From Planctomycetota bacterium (GTDB lineage: Bacteria > Planctomycetota > PUPC01 > DSUN01): a stretch of 27,456 bases of DNA. The stretch covers positions 1 to 27,456 of the forward strand of contig VGYW01000062.1 of assembly GCA_016872875.1 (NCBI GenBank), written 5' to 3'. The translations under genes and the position numbers were made by a program. How positions within the stretch are numbered: position 1 is the first letter of the stretch; each line of letters begins with the position of its first letter. This document shows positions 1 to 6,713 of this stretch, piece by piece. The notes beneath the pieces are model-generated. The model worked only from the letters and a program-made list of their open reading frames with translations, was not told the origin of the DNA and searched no databases.

Positions 1-16
1 ACTCTGGGGCCGGAGG

Positions 17-38
17 CTGCGGATCGGCCGATCCGCAG
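17..38. repeat. 22-bp perfect palindrome
   Basis: Bases 17-38 (CTGCGGATCGG and its reverse complement) form a perfect palindrome. A weaker hairpin (CACTG...CAGTG, 67-80) follows. It could be the terminator stem of a gene left of the window or an operator. No T-tract follows, so I cannot assign a role. Confidence 0.5.
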
Positions 39-142
39 TTGAGCGAGTCTGCGCGACTCTGAGCGACACTGGGTGCAGTGCCTGAGTTCCGGTGTGGATG
101 ACCGAAGGAGATTACACGCACCCGGCGAAGGGTCCAAAACAT

Positions 143-171
143 TTGCATTTGGCCGTGTGGACCGGTAAACT
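143..171 (+). promoter_or_regulatory. Possible sigma-70 promoter for first isomerase gene
   Basis: TTGCAT (143-148), a 17-nt spacer and TAAACT (166-171) lie upstream of the start at 207. The -10 match is moderate. Confidence 0.35.
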
Positions 172-206
172 TATCACTTTGGCTTCCACCCTCTCAGGAG
201 AAGGCG

Positions 207-962
207 ATGGGCAGGATTCCGGTCGGCCTACAACTCTACTCGGTGCGCGAGGATTGCGCGAAGGACCTCCCGGGCGTGATCCAACAGGTGGCGAAGATGG
301 GCTATCGGGGAGTTGAGTTCGCAGGCTACCACGGCCGCTCAGCCGCCGAGCTGCGGAAGATGCTCGACGACAATGGCCTCGCCTGCTGCGGAACCCACAC
401 CGGCATCCAAACCGTCCAGGACGACCAGCTCCAGGCCACAGTGGAGTTCGCGCTCACCCTCGGCAACCAGTTCCTCATCGTGCCCGGCCTGCCCGAGCCG
501 TGGCGCAACAGCCGCGACGCCTGGCTCCGCACCGCCGAGTTCTTCAACCAGCTCTCCGACAAGCTCGCTCCCCACAGGCTCCTGTGCGGCTACCACAACC
601 ACCACATCGAGTTCACGCCCCTCGACGGCGAGCTGCCGTGGGACACCTTTTTCGGGAACACGAACTGCGACGTGGTGATGCAGTTCGACACGGGCAACGC
701 GATGCACGGCGGGGCGCGGCCCGAGCCCTTCATCGAGAAATACCCTGGCCGCGCCATCACCGTCCACGTCAAGGAGTTCTCCGCCACCAACCCCCAGGCC
801 CTCGTGGGCGAGGGCGACGTGGCGTGGGACGCCTTCTTCGCCCTCTGCGAGGGCATCGGCGGCACCGAGTGGTACATCGTCGAGCAGGAGAGCTACGCCT
901 ATCCGCCGATGGAGTGCGTGGCCAAGTGCCTCGAGAACCTGCGGAAGATGGGCAAGGCCTGA
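207..962 (+). CDS. Sugar phosphate isomerase/epimerase-like TIM-barrel protein (cytoplasmic paralog)
   Basis: A 251-residue protein of the xylose isomerase-like TIM-barrel (AP_endonuc_2) family, whose members isomerise or epimerise sugars or sugar acids using a bound divalent metal. Visible signatures are GLQLYSVR near residue 7, GVEFAGY near 35, GTHTG near 62, GYHNHH near 128 and FDTGN followed by HVKEF, which supply the usual Glu/Asp/His metal ligands. There is no signal peptide, so it should act in the cytoplasm. The start is fixed by AGGAG (196-200), six bases upstream of ATG. The next gene is a close paralog with a Tat leader, so this is a tandem duplication in which one copy became exported. 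Substrate cannot be told from sequence. Confidence 0.85.
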   Translation: MGRIPVGLQLYSVREDCAKDLPGVIQQVAKMGYRGVEFAGYHGRSAAELRKMLDDNGLACCGTHTGIQTVQDDQLQATVEFALTLGNQFLIVPGLPEPWRNSRDAWLRTAEFFNQLSDKLAPHRLLCGYHNHHIEFTPLDGELPWDTFFGNTNCDVVMQFDTGNAMHGGARPEPFIEKYPGRAITVHVKEFSATNPQALVGEGDVAWDAFFALCEGIGGTEWYIVEQESYAYPPMECVAKCLENLRKMGKA

Positions 963-971
963 CCTCTTCCC

Positions 972-1070
972 CATTCGACTCATTCGACTCATTCGACTCG
1001 TTCGATTGATTCGATTGATTCGATTGATTCGATTGATTCGATTGATTCGATTGATTCGACTGATCCGACC
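972..1070. repeat. Eleven-unit 9-bp tandem repeat (ATTCGATTG type)
   Basis: Eleven consecutive 9-bp units fill the gap between the two paralogous isomerase genes: three CATTCGACT, one CGTTCGATT, five GATTCGATT, then GATTCGACT and GATCCGACC. Inner units are identical and outer units diverge, as expected for a slippage-prone variable-number tandem repeat. It is open in several frames, which creates a spurious 29-residue N-terminal extension on the downstream gene. There are no spacers, so it is not a CRISPR array. Confidence 0.9.
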
Positions 1071-1092
1071 GATCATTCAGGAGAGGCATAGC

Positions 1093-1920
1093 ATGGTATC
1101 CAGGCGCGATTTCCTGGCCTCCGGCGCGGTGGCGGCGCTCAGCGCCAGGGCGCTCGCGGCCGAGGCCGAGGCGGCGAAGAAAATCCCCATCGGCCTCCAG
1201 CTCTACACCCTGCGCAACGAGGCCGCCAAGGACCTCCCCGGCACCATCGCAGAGGTGGCCAAGGCCGGCTACAAGGGCATTGAGTTCGCAGGCTACCACA
1301 ACCGCAAGGCCGAAGAGCTACGCAAGATGCTCGACGACAACGGCCTCCGCTGCTGCGGCACCCACACCGGCATGGGCACCATCCTCGGCGACAACCTGAA
1401 GAAGACCGTGGAGTTCAACAAGACGCTCGGCAACCGCTACCTCATCGTCCCCGGCGGCGTCGGCGGCAAGTCGAAGGAGAGCTGGGTCGAGGCGGCCAAG
1501 CGCTTCAACGACATTGCCGAGAAGCTCAAGCCCGAGGGCATGGTCACTGGCTACCACAACCACGCCCACGAGTTCAAGAAGTTCGGCCCCGACGACCCCG
1601 AGACGCCCTGGGAGGCCCTCTTTGGCGCCGCGAGCCAGGACGTAGTGATGCAGCTCGACATCGGGAACGGCATGGGCGGCGGGTGCGATCCAGTAGCCAC
1701 CCTCAAAAAGTTCCCAGGCCGCGCCATCACCGTCCACGTCAAGGGCTACCAGGGGATCGTGGGCGAGGACAAGGCGCCCTGGCCCGAAATCTTCGCCCTC
1801 TGCGAGACCACAGGCAAGACCGAGTGGTACATCGTCGAGCAGGACGGCTCGAACAAGCTCTCTCCCCTCGACACCATCAAGCGGGTGATGGACAATCTCA
1901 AGAAGATGGGCAAGGTGTGA
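1093..1920 (+). CDS. Tat-exported sugar isomerase/epimerase-like TIM-barrel protein
   Basis: A 275-residue paralog of the upstream protein, preceded by a twin-arginine leader: SRRDFL at residues 3-8, then a small-residue hydrophobic stretch ending near ALAAEA, so the product is probably folded in the cytoplasm and exported by Tat. The same TIM-barrel signatures follow (GLQLYTLR, GIEFAGYHN, GTHTG, GYHNHAHEF, LDIGNG, HVKGY). An in-frame ATG at 1006 exists but would translate the 9-bp repeat. The start at 1093 has AGGAG (1079-1083) at nine bases and gives a clean Tat signal, so I chose it. Planctomycetes carry many exported members of this family, thought to process external carbohydrates; the substrate is unknown. 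Confidence 0.87.
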   Translation: MVSRRDFLASGAVAALSARALAAEAEAAKKIPIGLQLYTLRNEAAKDLPGTIAEVAKAGYKGIEFAGYHNRKAEELRKMLDDNGLRCCGTHTGMGTILGDNLKKTVEFNKTLGNRYLIVPGGVGGKSKESWVEAAKRFNDIAEKLKPEGMVTGYHNHAHEFKKFGPDDPETPWEALFGAASQDVVMQLDIGNGMGGGCDPVATLKKFPGRAITVHVKGYQGIVGEDKAPWPEIFALCETTGKTEWYIVEQDGSNKLSPLDTIKRVMDNLKKMGKV

Positions 1921-1997
1921 TCAGCCCGCCTGAACTGCTCGATCAGCTCACAGGCGCGCTGGACGTCGAAGAGGTATTTCTGCGTGTCAGGCTGCAT
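1921..1997 (-). pseudogene. Truncated HepT (DUF86 HEPN) toxin remnant
   Basis: Reading leftward from ATG 1997, about 25 codons (starting MQPDTQKYLFDVQRACELIE) match the N-terminal pattern of DUF86/HepT HEPN proteins. The start overlaps the stop of the upstream MNT gene by 11 bp, the usual coupled arrangement. The frame then runs into the 3' end of the convergent isomerase gene and continues antisense to it with no HEPN character. The RX4HXY catalytic motif is absent. The toxin gene therefore appears deleted at the isomerase boundary, leaving an orphan antitoxin. Confidence 0.6.
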
Positions 1998-2298
1998 AGA
2001 GCAAAGACCGGTTCCTGTTGACCGAAGTCAGGAAGTAGGGGTTGGAGATGGCCGTTGCCTCGAGCAGGTCCACCTCGCGCTGGAAGAGGTCGTCAAGGGC
2101 GCGGAGCAGGCCGAAGTATGCCGCGGCGTGCTCCACCGGCTCCAGAGGAAGGAACTCCACGAGGAAATCAACGTCGCTCCGTGCGGGGTCGAACCCCTTC
2201 CCCGTGGCGGCGGAGCCGAACAACTCCAGACTCCTGACCCTGTACCGCCGGCACAGGCGAACGATGGCATCGAGCTTCTCTTCGACGATGGCGACCAT
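1987..2298 (-). CDS. MNT-type minimal nucleotidyltransferase (antitoxin of a broken HEPN/MNT module)
   Basis: A 103-residue minimal nucleotidyltransferase of the MNT/DNA-polymerase-beta fold. The core motif is ELFGSAATGKGFDPARSDVD (about residues 25-44), carrying the GS signature and the two metal-binding aspartates (SDVD), followed by FLVEF. In intact MntA-HepT systems this protein neutralises a HEPN RNase by adding AMP to it. Here the downstream partner survives only as an N-terminal stub, so the gene may be a relic or act on another HepT such as the one at 8743. A divergent promoter (2350-2378) lies upstream. The Shine-Dalgarno sequence is weak. Confidence 0.8.
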   Translation of the reverse strand: MVAIVEEKLDAIVRLCRRYRVRSLELFGSAATGKGFDPARSDVDFLVEFLPLEPVEHAAAYFGLLRALDDLFQREVDLLEATAISNPYFLTSVNRNRSLLYAA

Positions 2299-2349
2299 GA
2301 GCGCCCCAATCGCGCAGGCAGAACTGACAGCACTGTTCCCTGCTGCTAG

Positions 2350-2378
2350 AGTATGACTCTTCAGTGGCGCTAAGTCAA
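2350..2378 (-). promoter_or_regulatory. Promoter for the MNT gene
   Basis: On the reverse strand, TTGACT (2378-2373), a 17-nt spacer and CATACT (2355-2350) precede the MNT gene. It is back-to-back with the nadD promoter, about 30 bp apart. Confidence 0.5.
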
Positions 2379-2409
2379 GCGCGTTCTGGCAAGGCGGCTG
2401 CGCGCTGCC

Positions 2410-2438
2410 TTGCGCCGCGCCGTGCTGACCAGTATAAT
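2410..2438 (+). promoter_or_regulatory. Promoter for nadD
   Basis: TTGCGC (2410-2415), a 17-nt spacer and a perfect TATAAT (2433-2438). It lies inside the longer open frame upstream of nadD, which argues that translation starts at GTG 2476 rather than at TTG 2410. Confidence 0.55.
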
Positions 2439-2475
2439 TCGCTCAGGAAGAGATCGTCTGCGGAGCAGGTGTGGC

Positions 2476-3111
2476 GTGACGAAGATCGGCCTCCTCGGCG
2501 GCTCGTTCAACCCCATCCATCTCGGCCACCTGGTGCTGGCGGAGGAGGCACGGGGGCGGCTGGGCCTGGAACGGGTGCTCTTCGTACCGGCATACGTCTC
2601 GCCTCACAAGCAGGGGAAGCCCCACGCGCCGCCCGAGGACCGGCTGCGCATGGTGCAACTCGCCATCGCCGACAACCCGGCCTTCGAGGCTAGCGACATC
2701 GAGCTGCGACGCGAAGGCCCGTCGTACTCCATTGACACGGTGCAGGAGCTTCGGGTGCAAAGCGGCGGGACGTGGGACATACACTTCCTCATCGGCTCCG
2801 ATTCGCTCGCCGAGCTTGCGACGTGGCATCGTGTGGGCGAGTTGGCCGACATGTGCAGGTTCGTGGTCTTCAGCCGACCTGAAGAGCGCGGGGCAGGGAC
2901 GCCCCGCCCACAGGACGCGCTGGAGCGCCTGCGCGGAACGCTCTCCGAGGAGCAAGTGGCCGCCATCGCCGCGCGCTCCTTCGAGATGCCACTCATCGGC
3001 GTCTCTTCCACCGAAATCCGCCGACGCGTCCGCGACCGCCTCTCCATCCGCTACCTCGTCCCCGAGGTGGTCCGACGCTACATCGTCGCCGAGGGGCTCT
3101 ACCGGGATTGA
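2476..3111 (+). CDS. nadD: Nicotinate-nucleotide adenylyltransferase
   Basis: A 211-residue NadD. It transfers AMP from ATP to nicotinate mononucleotide, giving deamido-NAD in NAD biosynthesis. The N-terminal GGSFNPIHLGH motif is the nucleotidyltransferase (H/T)xGH signature, and VSSTEIRRRV near residue 175 matches the ISSTxIR motif. The GTG start sits after GGAG/AGG at about six to ten bases and downstream of a TATAAT box. After FSRPEE the protein has an extra RGAGTPRP segment encoded by an in-frame 24-bp REP-like hairpin (2888-2911), absent from typical NadD. The downstream dehydrogenase gene follows after 35 bp. Function is very likely retained because both catalytic motifs are intact. Confidence 0.93.
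   Translation: MTKIGLLGGSFNPIHLGHLVLAEEARGRLGLERVLFVPAYVSPHKQGKPHAPPEDRLRMVQLAIADNPAFEASDIELRREGPSYSIDTVQELRVQSGGTWDIHFLIGSDSLAELATWHRVGELADMCRFVVFSRPEERGAGTPRPQDALERLRGTLSEEQVAAIAARSFEMPLIGVSSTEIRRRVRDRLSIRYLVPEVVRRYIVAEGLYRD
2888..2911. repeat. REP-like hairpin inside nadD
   Basis: GCGGGGC (2888-2894), a six-base loop and GCCCCGC (2901-2907), then CCAC, which reads GTGG on the other strand. It closely matches the element at 3118-3141. Its 24-bp length adds eight codons without a frameshift. Confidence 0.75.
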
Positions 3112-3117
3112 GGAGAC

Positions 3118-3141
3118 GCGGGGCAAGGACGCCCCGCCTAC
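3118..3141 (-). repeat. REP-like element with GTAG foot between nadD and the next gene
   Basis: Read on the reverse strand this is GTAG followed by a 7-bp stem (GCGGGGC/GCCCCGC) with a six-base loop, the plan of REP sequences mobilised by RAYT transposases. It separates AGGAG (3111-3115) from ATG 3147. Removing the 24 bp would restore an ideal seven-base Shine-Dalgarno spacing. Confidence 0.75.
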
Positions 3142-3146
3142 AGCCA

Positions 3147-4295
3147 ATGAGCACCGCCGTTCACTTTGGCGCAGGGAACATCGGCCGCGGCTTCCTCGGC
3201 CAGCTCTACTGGCAGAGCGGCTGGGAGACCGTGTTCGTGGACGTCCTGGACGCGGTGGTCGCCGCGCTCAACGCGCGGGGGGCCTACACGCTCCAGATCG
3301 TGGACGCTGAGTGCCGCGCGCTCACGATTGACCACGTCCGCGCAATCCACGGGCGCGACGCCGAGGCGGTGGCCGAGGCGATTGCTGCCTGCGGCCTGGT
3401 GAGCACGGCGGTGGGCGTGCGCGCCCTCCCACTCGTCGTTCCCTCCCTGGCCGCGGGGCTGGCCCTCCGCGCCGAGCGGTCCGCCGAACCGCTCAACGTG
3501 GTGGTGTGCGAGAACCTGCTCGACGCGGCTCACACGCTCCGCGAGGGCGTGCTGGGGGCAGTGCCGCCCTCGGCGCGGGCATTCGTGGCCGAGAGGGTCG
3601 GCTTCGTCTCCACTGTGGTCAGCCGAATGGTGCCCGTCGTGCCCGAGGGCGTGCGCGCACGCGACCCGCTTTACGTGGCGGTGGAGGCGTATTGCACGCT
3701 CCCCGTGGACGCTGCGGCGTTCGTGGGCGGGCCGCCGCCCATCGAGGGCTTCCTGCCCGTGCCCAACATCGCGGCGCACGAGGAGCGCAAGCTCTTCTGC
3801 CACAACTGCGGCCACGCGCTGTGCGCCTACGCGGGCTACCGCATGGGGCTGGCCTACATCGCCGAGGCTATCGGCGAGCCGAGCGTCCGCGAGCTCGTCG
3901 CCGGCGGCCTCGCCGAGACCGGCCAGGCGCTCATCGCCACGCACGGCTTCGAACCCGCCGAGCACGCCCGGCACGTCGCAGACCTCCTGCGGCGGTTCGC
4001 CAACCGCGCCCTCGGCGACACCGTGGCGCGCGTGGGGCGCGACCCCATCCGCAAGCTCGGGCGCAACGACCGCCTCGTGGGCGCGGCACAGTTCTGCCTT
4101 GACAACGGCGTGGCGCCCCGGCATATTATAGAGGGGATTCGGGCAGCCCTGGCCTACGGCCAGCCCGACGACCCCGAGGCCCAAAGGCTTCAGGCGATGC
4201 TTCGCGGCCGCGGCCTGGAGGCCGTGCTCAGCGAGGTTTGCGGCCTGACGCGCGACGACGGGCTCTGGCAGTTGATACGCGAGGCGATAGGATGA
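3147..4295 (+). CDS. Mannitol-1-phosphate 5-dehydrogenase-like polyol dehydrogenase
   Basis: A 382-residue protein of the long-chain mannitol dehydrogenase family, the same length as E. coli MtlD. The N-terminal HFGAGNIGRGFLG motif is the Rossmann NAD-binding loop. VVCENLLDAA, GFVSTVVSRMVP, FCHNCGHAL and DPIRKLGRNDRLVGAA match successive conserved blocks, including the basic residues of the active site. The expected reaction is NAD-dependent interconversion of mannitol 1-phosphate and fructose 6-phosphate. No PTS or mannitol transporter lies nearby, so the substrate is uncertain. The ATG has no adjacent Shine-Dalgarno sequence because a REP-like hairpin separates AGGAG from the start. The stop overlaps the next start (ATGA), so the two genes are translationally coupled. 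Confidence 0.82.
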   Translation: MSTAVHFGAGNIGRGFLGQLYWQSGWETVFVDVLDAVVAALNARGAYTLQIVDAECRALTIDHVRAIHGRDAEAVAEAIAACGLVSTAVGVRALPLVVPSLAAGLALRAERSAEPLNVVVCENLLDAAHTLREGVLGAVPPSARAFVAERVGFVSTVVSRMVPVVPEGVRARDPLYVAVEAYCTLPVDAAAFVGGPPPIEGFLPVPNIAAHEERKLFCHNCGHALCAYAGYRMGLAYIAEAIGEPSVRELVAGGLAETGQALIATHGFEPAEHARHVADLLRRFANRALGDTVARVGRDPIRKLGRNDRLVGAAQFCLDNGVAPRHIIEGIRAALAYGQPDDPEAQRLQAMLRGRGLEAVLSEVCGLTRDDGLWQLIREAIG

Positions 4296-4834
4296 AGCGC
4301 GCCCTCTTACTGCTGGTCTGCCTCTCCGCCCTCGCCCCGCGCGTGCGGGGGGAGACGCCGGAGGCTCAGCGCGCCGAGGAGGAGTTGCGCGAGGAACGTC
4401 GCCGCCGCGTCGCCGCCACGGGCGACCGCGTTCAGCGCGTCCTCTACGAGGCCGCCGAGGCCGCGCGCTCCGCCCAGTTGTCGTACTACCAGCGCGAGCG
4501 CGAGGTCGAGACCCTCATCATCGTCGAGGAATCGCTCATCCACCGCGACCGCCGCTACGTGGCCGAAGGGAAGCCCGCGGCCCTCGCCCGCAAGCTCGCC
4601 GCCGAGCAGGCCCAGGCCCTCGCTGACCGCCGCCTCCGCCGCTGGGGAAAGTGGGCAGGCCGACGCTACCCCGTCCAGGTCCGCCAGGCCGAGCTCTGGA
4701 CAGTTGACTCCGTGTCCGCCGAGCTCTACCGCAACGAGCGGTTCCGCCGCGAGGTCTGCCGTCAGGCCCTCGAGCTCGCCGACCGAATGGAGCGTGCCGC
4801 CGAGCGCGCCCGCAAGCCCCCACGCAAGCGCTGA
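4292..4834 (+). CDS. Small exported protein of unknown function, Arg/Glu-rich helical
   Basis: A 180-residue protein I do not recognise. Residues 1-22 form a Sec signal peptide (MKRALLLLVCLSALAPRVRG) with likely cleavage before ETPEAQ. The mature part is strongly charged, rich in Arg, Glu and Ala, with heptad-like patterns suggesting long helices or coiled coil, and ends in a basic tail. The ATG overlaps the dehydrogenase stop as ATGA. An upstream in-frame ATG at 4238 would bury the signal peptide, so 4292 is preferred. Its periplasmic or envelope role is unknown, and a function linked to the dehydrogenase is not evident. Confidence 0.7.
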   Translation: MKRALLLLVCLSALAPRVRGETPEAQRAEEELREERRRRVAATGDRVQRVLYEAAEAARSAQLSYYQREREVETLIIVEESLIHRDRRYVAEGKPAALARKLAAEQAQALADRRLRRWGKWAGRRYPVQVRQAELWTVDSVSAELYRNERFRREVCRQALELADRMERAAERARKPPRKR

Positions 4835-4840
4835 CGCTGA

Positions 4841-4913
4841 ATGGATGAATGGACGAGTGGATGGGTGGATGGGCGTCAGACATCCATCCATTCATCCAGT
4901 CATCCAATCATCC
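4841..4913. repeat. Inverted repeat of iterated GGATGAATG-type words
   Basis: The left arm is made of ATGGATGAATGG/GTGGATGGGTGGATGGG words and the right arm of their complement (CATCCATCCATTCATCC). It lies between two convergent gene ends and could form a long hairpin acting as a two-way transcription barrier. The same word family recurs at 25225-25320. Confidence 0.8.
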
Positions 4914-4949
4914 CCTCTTGCTTTGGGCGATTCGCCAATAGGGGAAGGG

Positions 4950-5798
4950 CTACTTCTTCTGGGCGCAGAGGATGGTGACCCAGAGGGAGCCGGCCTGCTT
5001 GCTCTCGGCGGGGGCCTGGACGACGCCCACGCCGAAGTGGTCGGGGGAGGGGCTGAAGGCGATGTCGGAGCGGATGACCTCGTCGGGCTTGTCGGTGAGG
5101 TAGTAGCCGCCGATGGTCAGGCGCCAGCGCTTGTCGCGGCGGCTGATCTGGTCCTCCAGCCAGAGGGGGTCGTGCTTGCCCAGCTTGGCGGAGCGGAGGC
5201 TGTGTTCGAGGGCCAGCTCGCTGAGGGCGTCGTCGGGCAGGAGGCGGCGGAGGCCCTTGGCGAGGCGCTCCTTGTTGACCCCCTCGGCTATCTGGTCGCG
5301 CACCGCCGCCACGTCGTGGATCGGCACCGCCTTGATGAACACCTGGGTGACCATCAGGTGGCCGTCGTCCGCGCGGAGGAGGCCGATGCCCACGTGGGTG
5401 AATTGGGGGCTGAGGATGTTCTCCTTGTGCTTCGGGCTGTTCATGAGGTTCTTCTCGGCCACCTCGATGGTGAGCGCGAACGCGAGGTTCTCGCCTGAGC
5501 CGCGGTTGGGGATGCGGGCGGCCGCAATGCGGTCCTTGGCCGAGCCCGTGCGCGGCGAGTCGTGGGCGAAGAAGCGGTTGGCCCTCATGTCCGCGCAGTG
5601 GGCGCGGGCGACGGCGGCGAGGCCCTTGTGGTAGCCCAGGGGCGGCAGCTTGTGCTCCGCGCGGTCGCGGTTCACAAGCTCCGCCATCTGCGCCGCGAGG
5701 GCATCGAGGGGGTCCTCGCCCCCCTTGGGCGGCGCCTCGGCGGCACGAGCGGTGAGCGCGAGCGCCCAACAGGCAGCCACAAGAGCGGGTAAGCGCAC
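4950..5798 (-). CDS. Secreted protein with two CAP (SCP/PR-1) domains
   Basis: A 282-residue protein with a Sec signal peptide (residues 1-19, ending ALTARA). Residues 30-145 are a CAP domain: VNRDRAEHKLPPL, HCADM, FFAHDSP, GENLAF, HKENILSP and FTHVGIGLL, including the His/Glu cavity residues. Residues 150-282 look like a second, degenerate CAP domain: VNKERLAKGLRRLLPDD at its start and HFGVGVV plus WVTILCA at its end, but without a GENxA motif. Bacterial CAP proteins are extracellular and their activities are mostly unknown. The GTG start has AGAGGAA six bases upstream and a consensus promoter (5829-5857). The gene is convergent with the upstream operon. Confidence 0.83.
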   Translation of the reverse strand: MRLPALVAACWALALTARAAEAPPKGGEDPLDALAAQMAELVNRDRAEHKLPPLGYHKGLAAVARAHCADMRANRFFAHDSPRTGSAKDRIAAARIPNRGSGENLAFALTIEVAEKNLMNSPKHKENILSPQFTHVGIGLLRADDGHLMVTQVFIKAVPIHDVAAVRDQIAEGVNKERLAKGLRRLLPDDALSELALEHSLRSAKLGKHDPLWLEDQISRRDKRWRLTIGGYYLTDKPDEVIRSDIAFSPSPDHFGVGVVQAPAESKQAGSLWVTILCAQKK

Positions 5799-5828
5799 GT
5801 CCGTTCCTCTCTGTTACCTACTCCTGCC

Positions 5829-5857
5829 ATTATAGGGGCGTCGGATAGGGGGATCAA
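5829..5857 (-). promoter_or_regulatory. Promoter for the CAP-domain gene
   Basis: On the reverse strand, TTGATC (5857-5852), a 17-nt spacer and a perfect TATAAT (5834-5829), about 30 bp before the GTG start. Confidence 0.6.
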
Positions 5858-5877
5858 ATCGCTGATTCTGGCTCAAT

Positions 5878-5968
5878 CGTCCTCGTCCTCGTCCCTCGTC
5901 CTCGACTCTCCCCTCCCCGAGCCAAGAGGATCGAGGACGAAGGACGAGGACGAGGGACGAGGACGATA
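5878..5968. repeat. Inverted repeat of iterated TCCTCG words (copy 1)
   Basis: A pyrimidine-rich arm made of CGTCCTCGTCCTCGTCCC words faces a complementary GAGGACGA-type arm across a short spacer. It lies in the divergent intergenic region between the CAP gene and the acetyltransferase. Related copies are at 14010-14105 and 26757-26853. Confidence 0.85.
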
Positions 5969-5992
5969 AGAGAAGGTGCATGCCCGCCCACC

Positions 5993-6021
5993 TTGACTCG
6001 CCGCTTCCTTTTCGGTATGGT
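5993..6021 (+). promoter_or_regulatory. Promoter suggesting a leaderless acetyltransferase mRNA
   Basis: TTGACT (5993-5998), a 17-nt spacer and TATGGT (6016-6021). The expected first transcribed base, about seven after the -10 box, coincides with the ATG at 6028. There is no Shine-Dalgarno sequence between them. Confidence 0.5.
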
Positions 6022-6027
6022 GACAGC

Positions 6028-6573
6028 ATGAGTGCGATGGGCGCGTTCCTGCGGCGGATTCGGGCCGTGCTGAGCCACGGCGAGCGCGCGGCCCCCGGCG
6101 ACGGCGCCCTGCGCATTCGTGCGATGTGCCACTACGACGTCAGCCCGGTCGTGGCCATCGAGAACGCGTCGTTTGGCGCGCCCTGGCGGCAGGCGTCGTT
6201 CGCGCGGGCGGTGGCCGACCCGCACCACAACTTCTTCGTGGCGGAGCTGGACGGCCGCCTGGTGGGCTACGCGGGCATGTGGGTGGAGGGCAACCAGGCC
6301 CACATCGCCAAGGTGGCGGTGACGGAAGGCTATCGGCGCCGGGGGATCGGCACGGCGCTCCTCCAGCAACTGCTCGACCAGGCCCGCCGCCTGGGCCTCG
6401 CCCAGGCATACCTGGAGGTCCGACGCGGCAACCTCGCGGCACAGCAGCTCTATCGCCGCTTCGGCTTCCGCTTCGAACGCGTCCAGCACAACGCCTACGC
6501 CGACGACGGCGAGGACGCCCTGGTCTTCATCCTCGGCGGCCTCCTCGAAGTCTCGCGTCCGCTGGCCACCTGA
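6028..6573 (+). CDS. rimI: RimI-like GNAT N-acetyltransferase
   Basis: A 181-residue GNAT-fold acetyltransferase. Its core resembles RimI, which acetylates the N-terminus of ribosomal protein S18: HIAKVAVTEGYRRRGIGTAL near residue 100 is motif A with the acetyl-CoA pyrophosphate loop, followed by LEVRRGNLAAQQLYRRFGF (motif B). About 30 N-terminal residues precede the domain. A promoter places the transcription start at the ATG, so the mRNA is probably leaderless. An upstream in-frame ATG at 5980 would precede the -35 box and is rejected. Family assignment is firm, but the RimI substrate is an inference because many GNATs look alike. ndk follows after a palindromic spacer. Confidence 0.75.
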   Translation: MSAMGAFLRRIRAVLSHGERAAPGDGALRIRAMCHYDVSPVVAIENASFGAPWRQASFARAVADPHHNFFVAELDGRLVGYAGMWVEGNQAHIAKVAVTEGYRRRGIGTALLQQLLDQARRLGLAQAYLEVRRGNLAAQQLYRRFGFRFERVQHNAYADDGEDALVFILGGLLEVSRPLAT

Positions 6574-6596
6574 AGCACACGCAGGAGAGCCTGTGA

Positions 6597-6697
6597 ACAG
6601 ATGACACGGACCCACACGGACGGACACGGACATACGCCCATCGCCGAGGAATCTGCCCATCCGTGCTTGTCCGTGGGCGTCCGTGTGATTCCTTCAC
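6597..6697. repeat. Inverted repeat of ACACGGAC words (copy 1)
   Basis: The left arm (TGACACGGACCCACACGGAC and further GGACACGGAC) pairs with a right arm of GTCCGTGGGCGTCCGTGTGA. A near-identical copy lies at 9740-9841, so the whole unit of about 100 bp was duplicated. Confidence 0.85.
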
Positions 6698-6713
6698 AAC
6701 CTCAGGAGAGAGG

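Noticed and set aside
972..1070. CRISPR array
   Set aside because: Units of nine bases directly abut one another with no spacers; it is a tandem repeat.
1006..1092. N-terminal extension of the second isomerase (LIR repeats)
   Set aside because: It translates the 9-bp tandem repeat. A proper SD and Tat signal begin at 1093.
4841..4913. Classical rho-independent terminator between convergent genes
   Set aside because: The arms are long iterated words rather than a GC stem with a T-tract; a termination role is possible but not shown.
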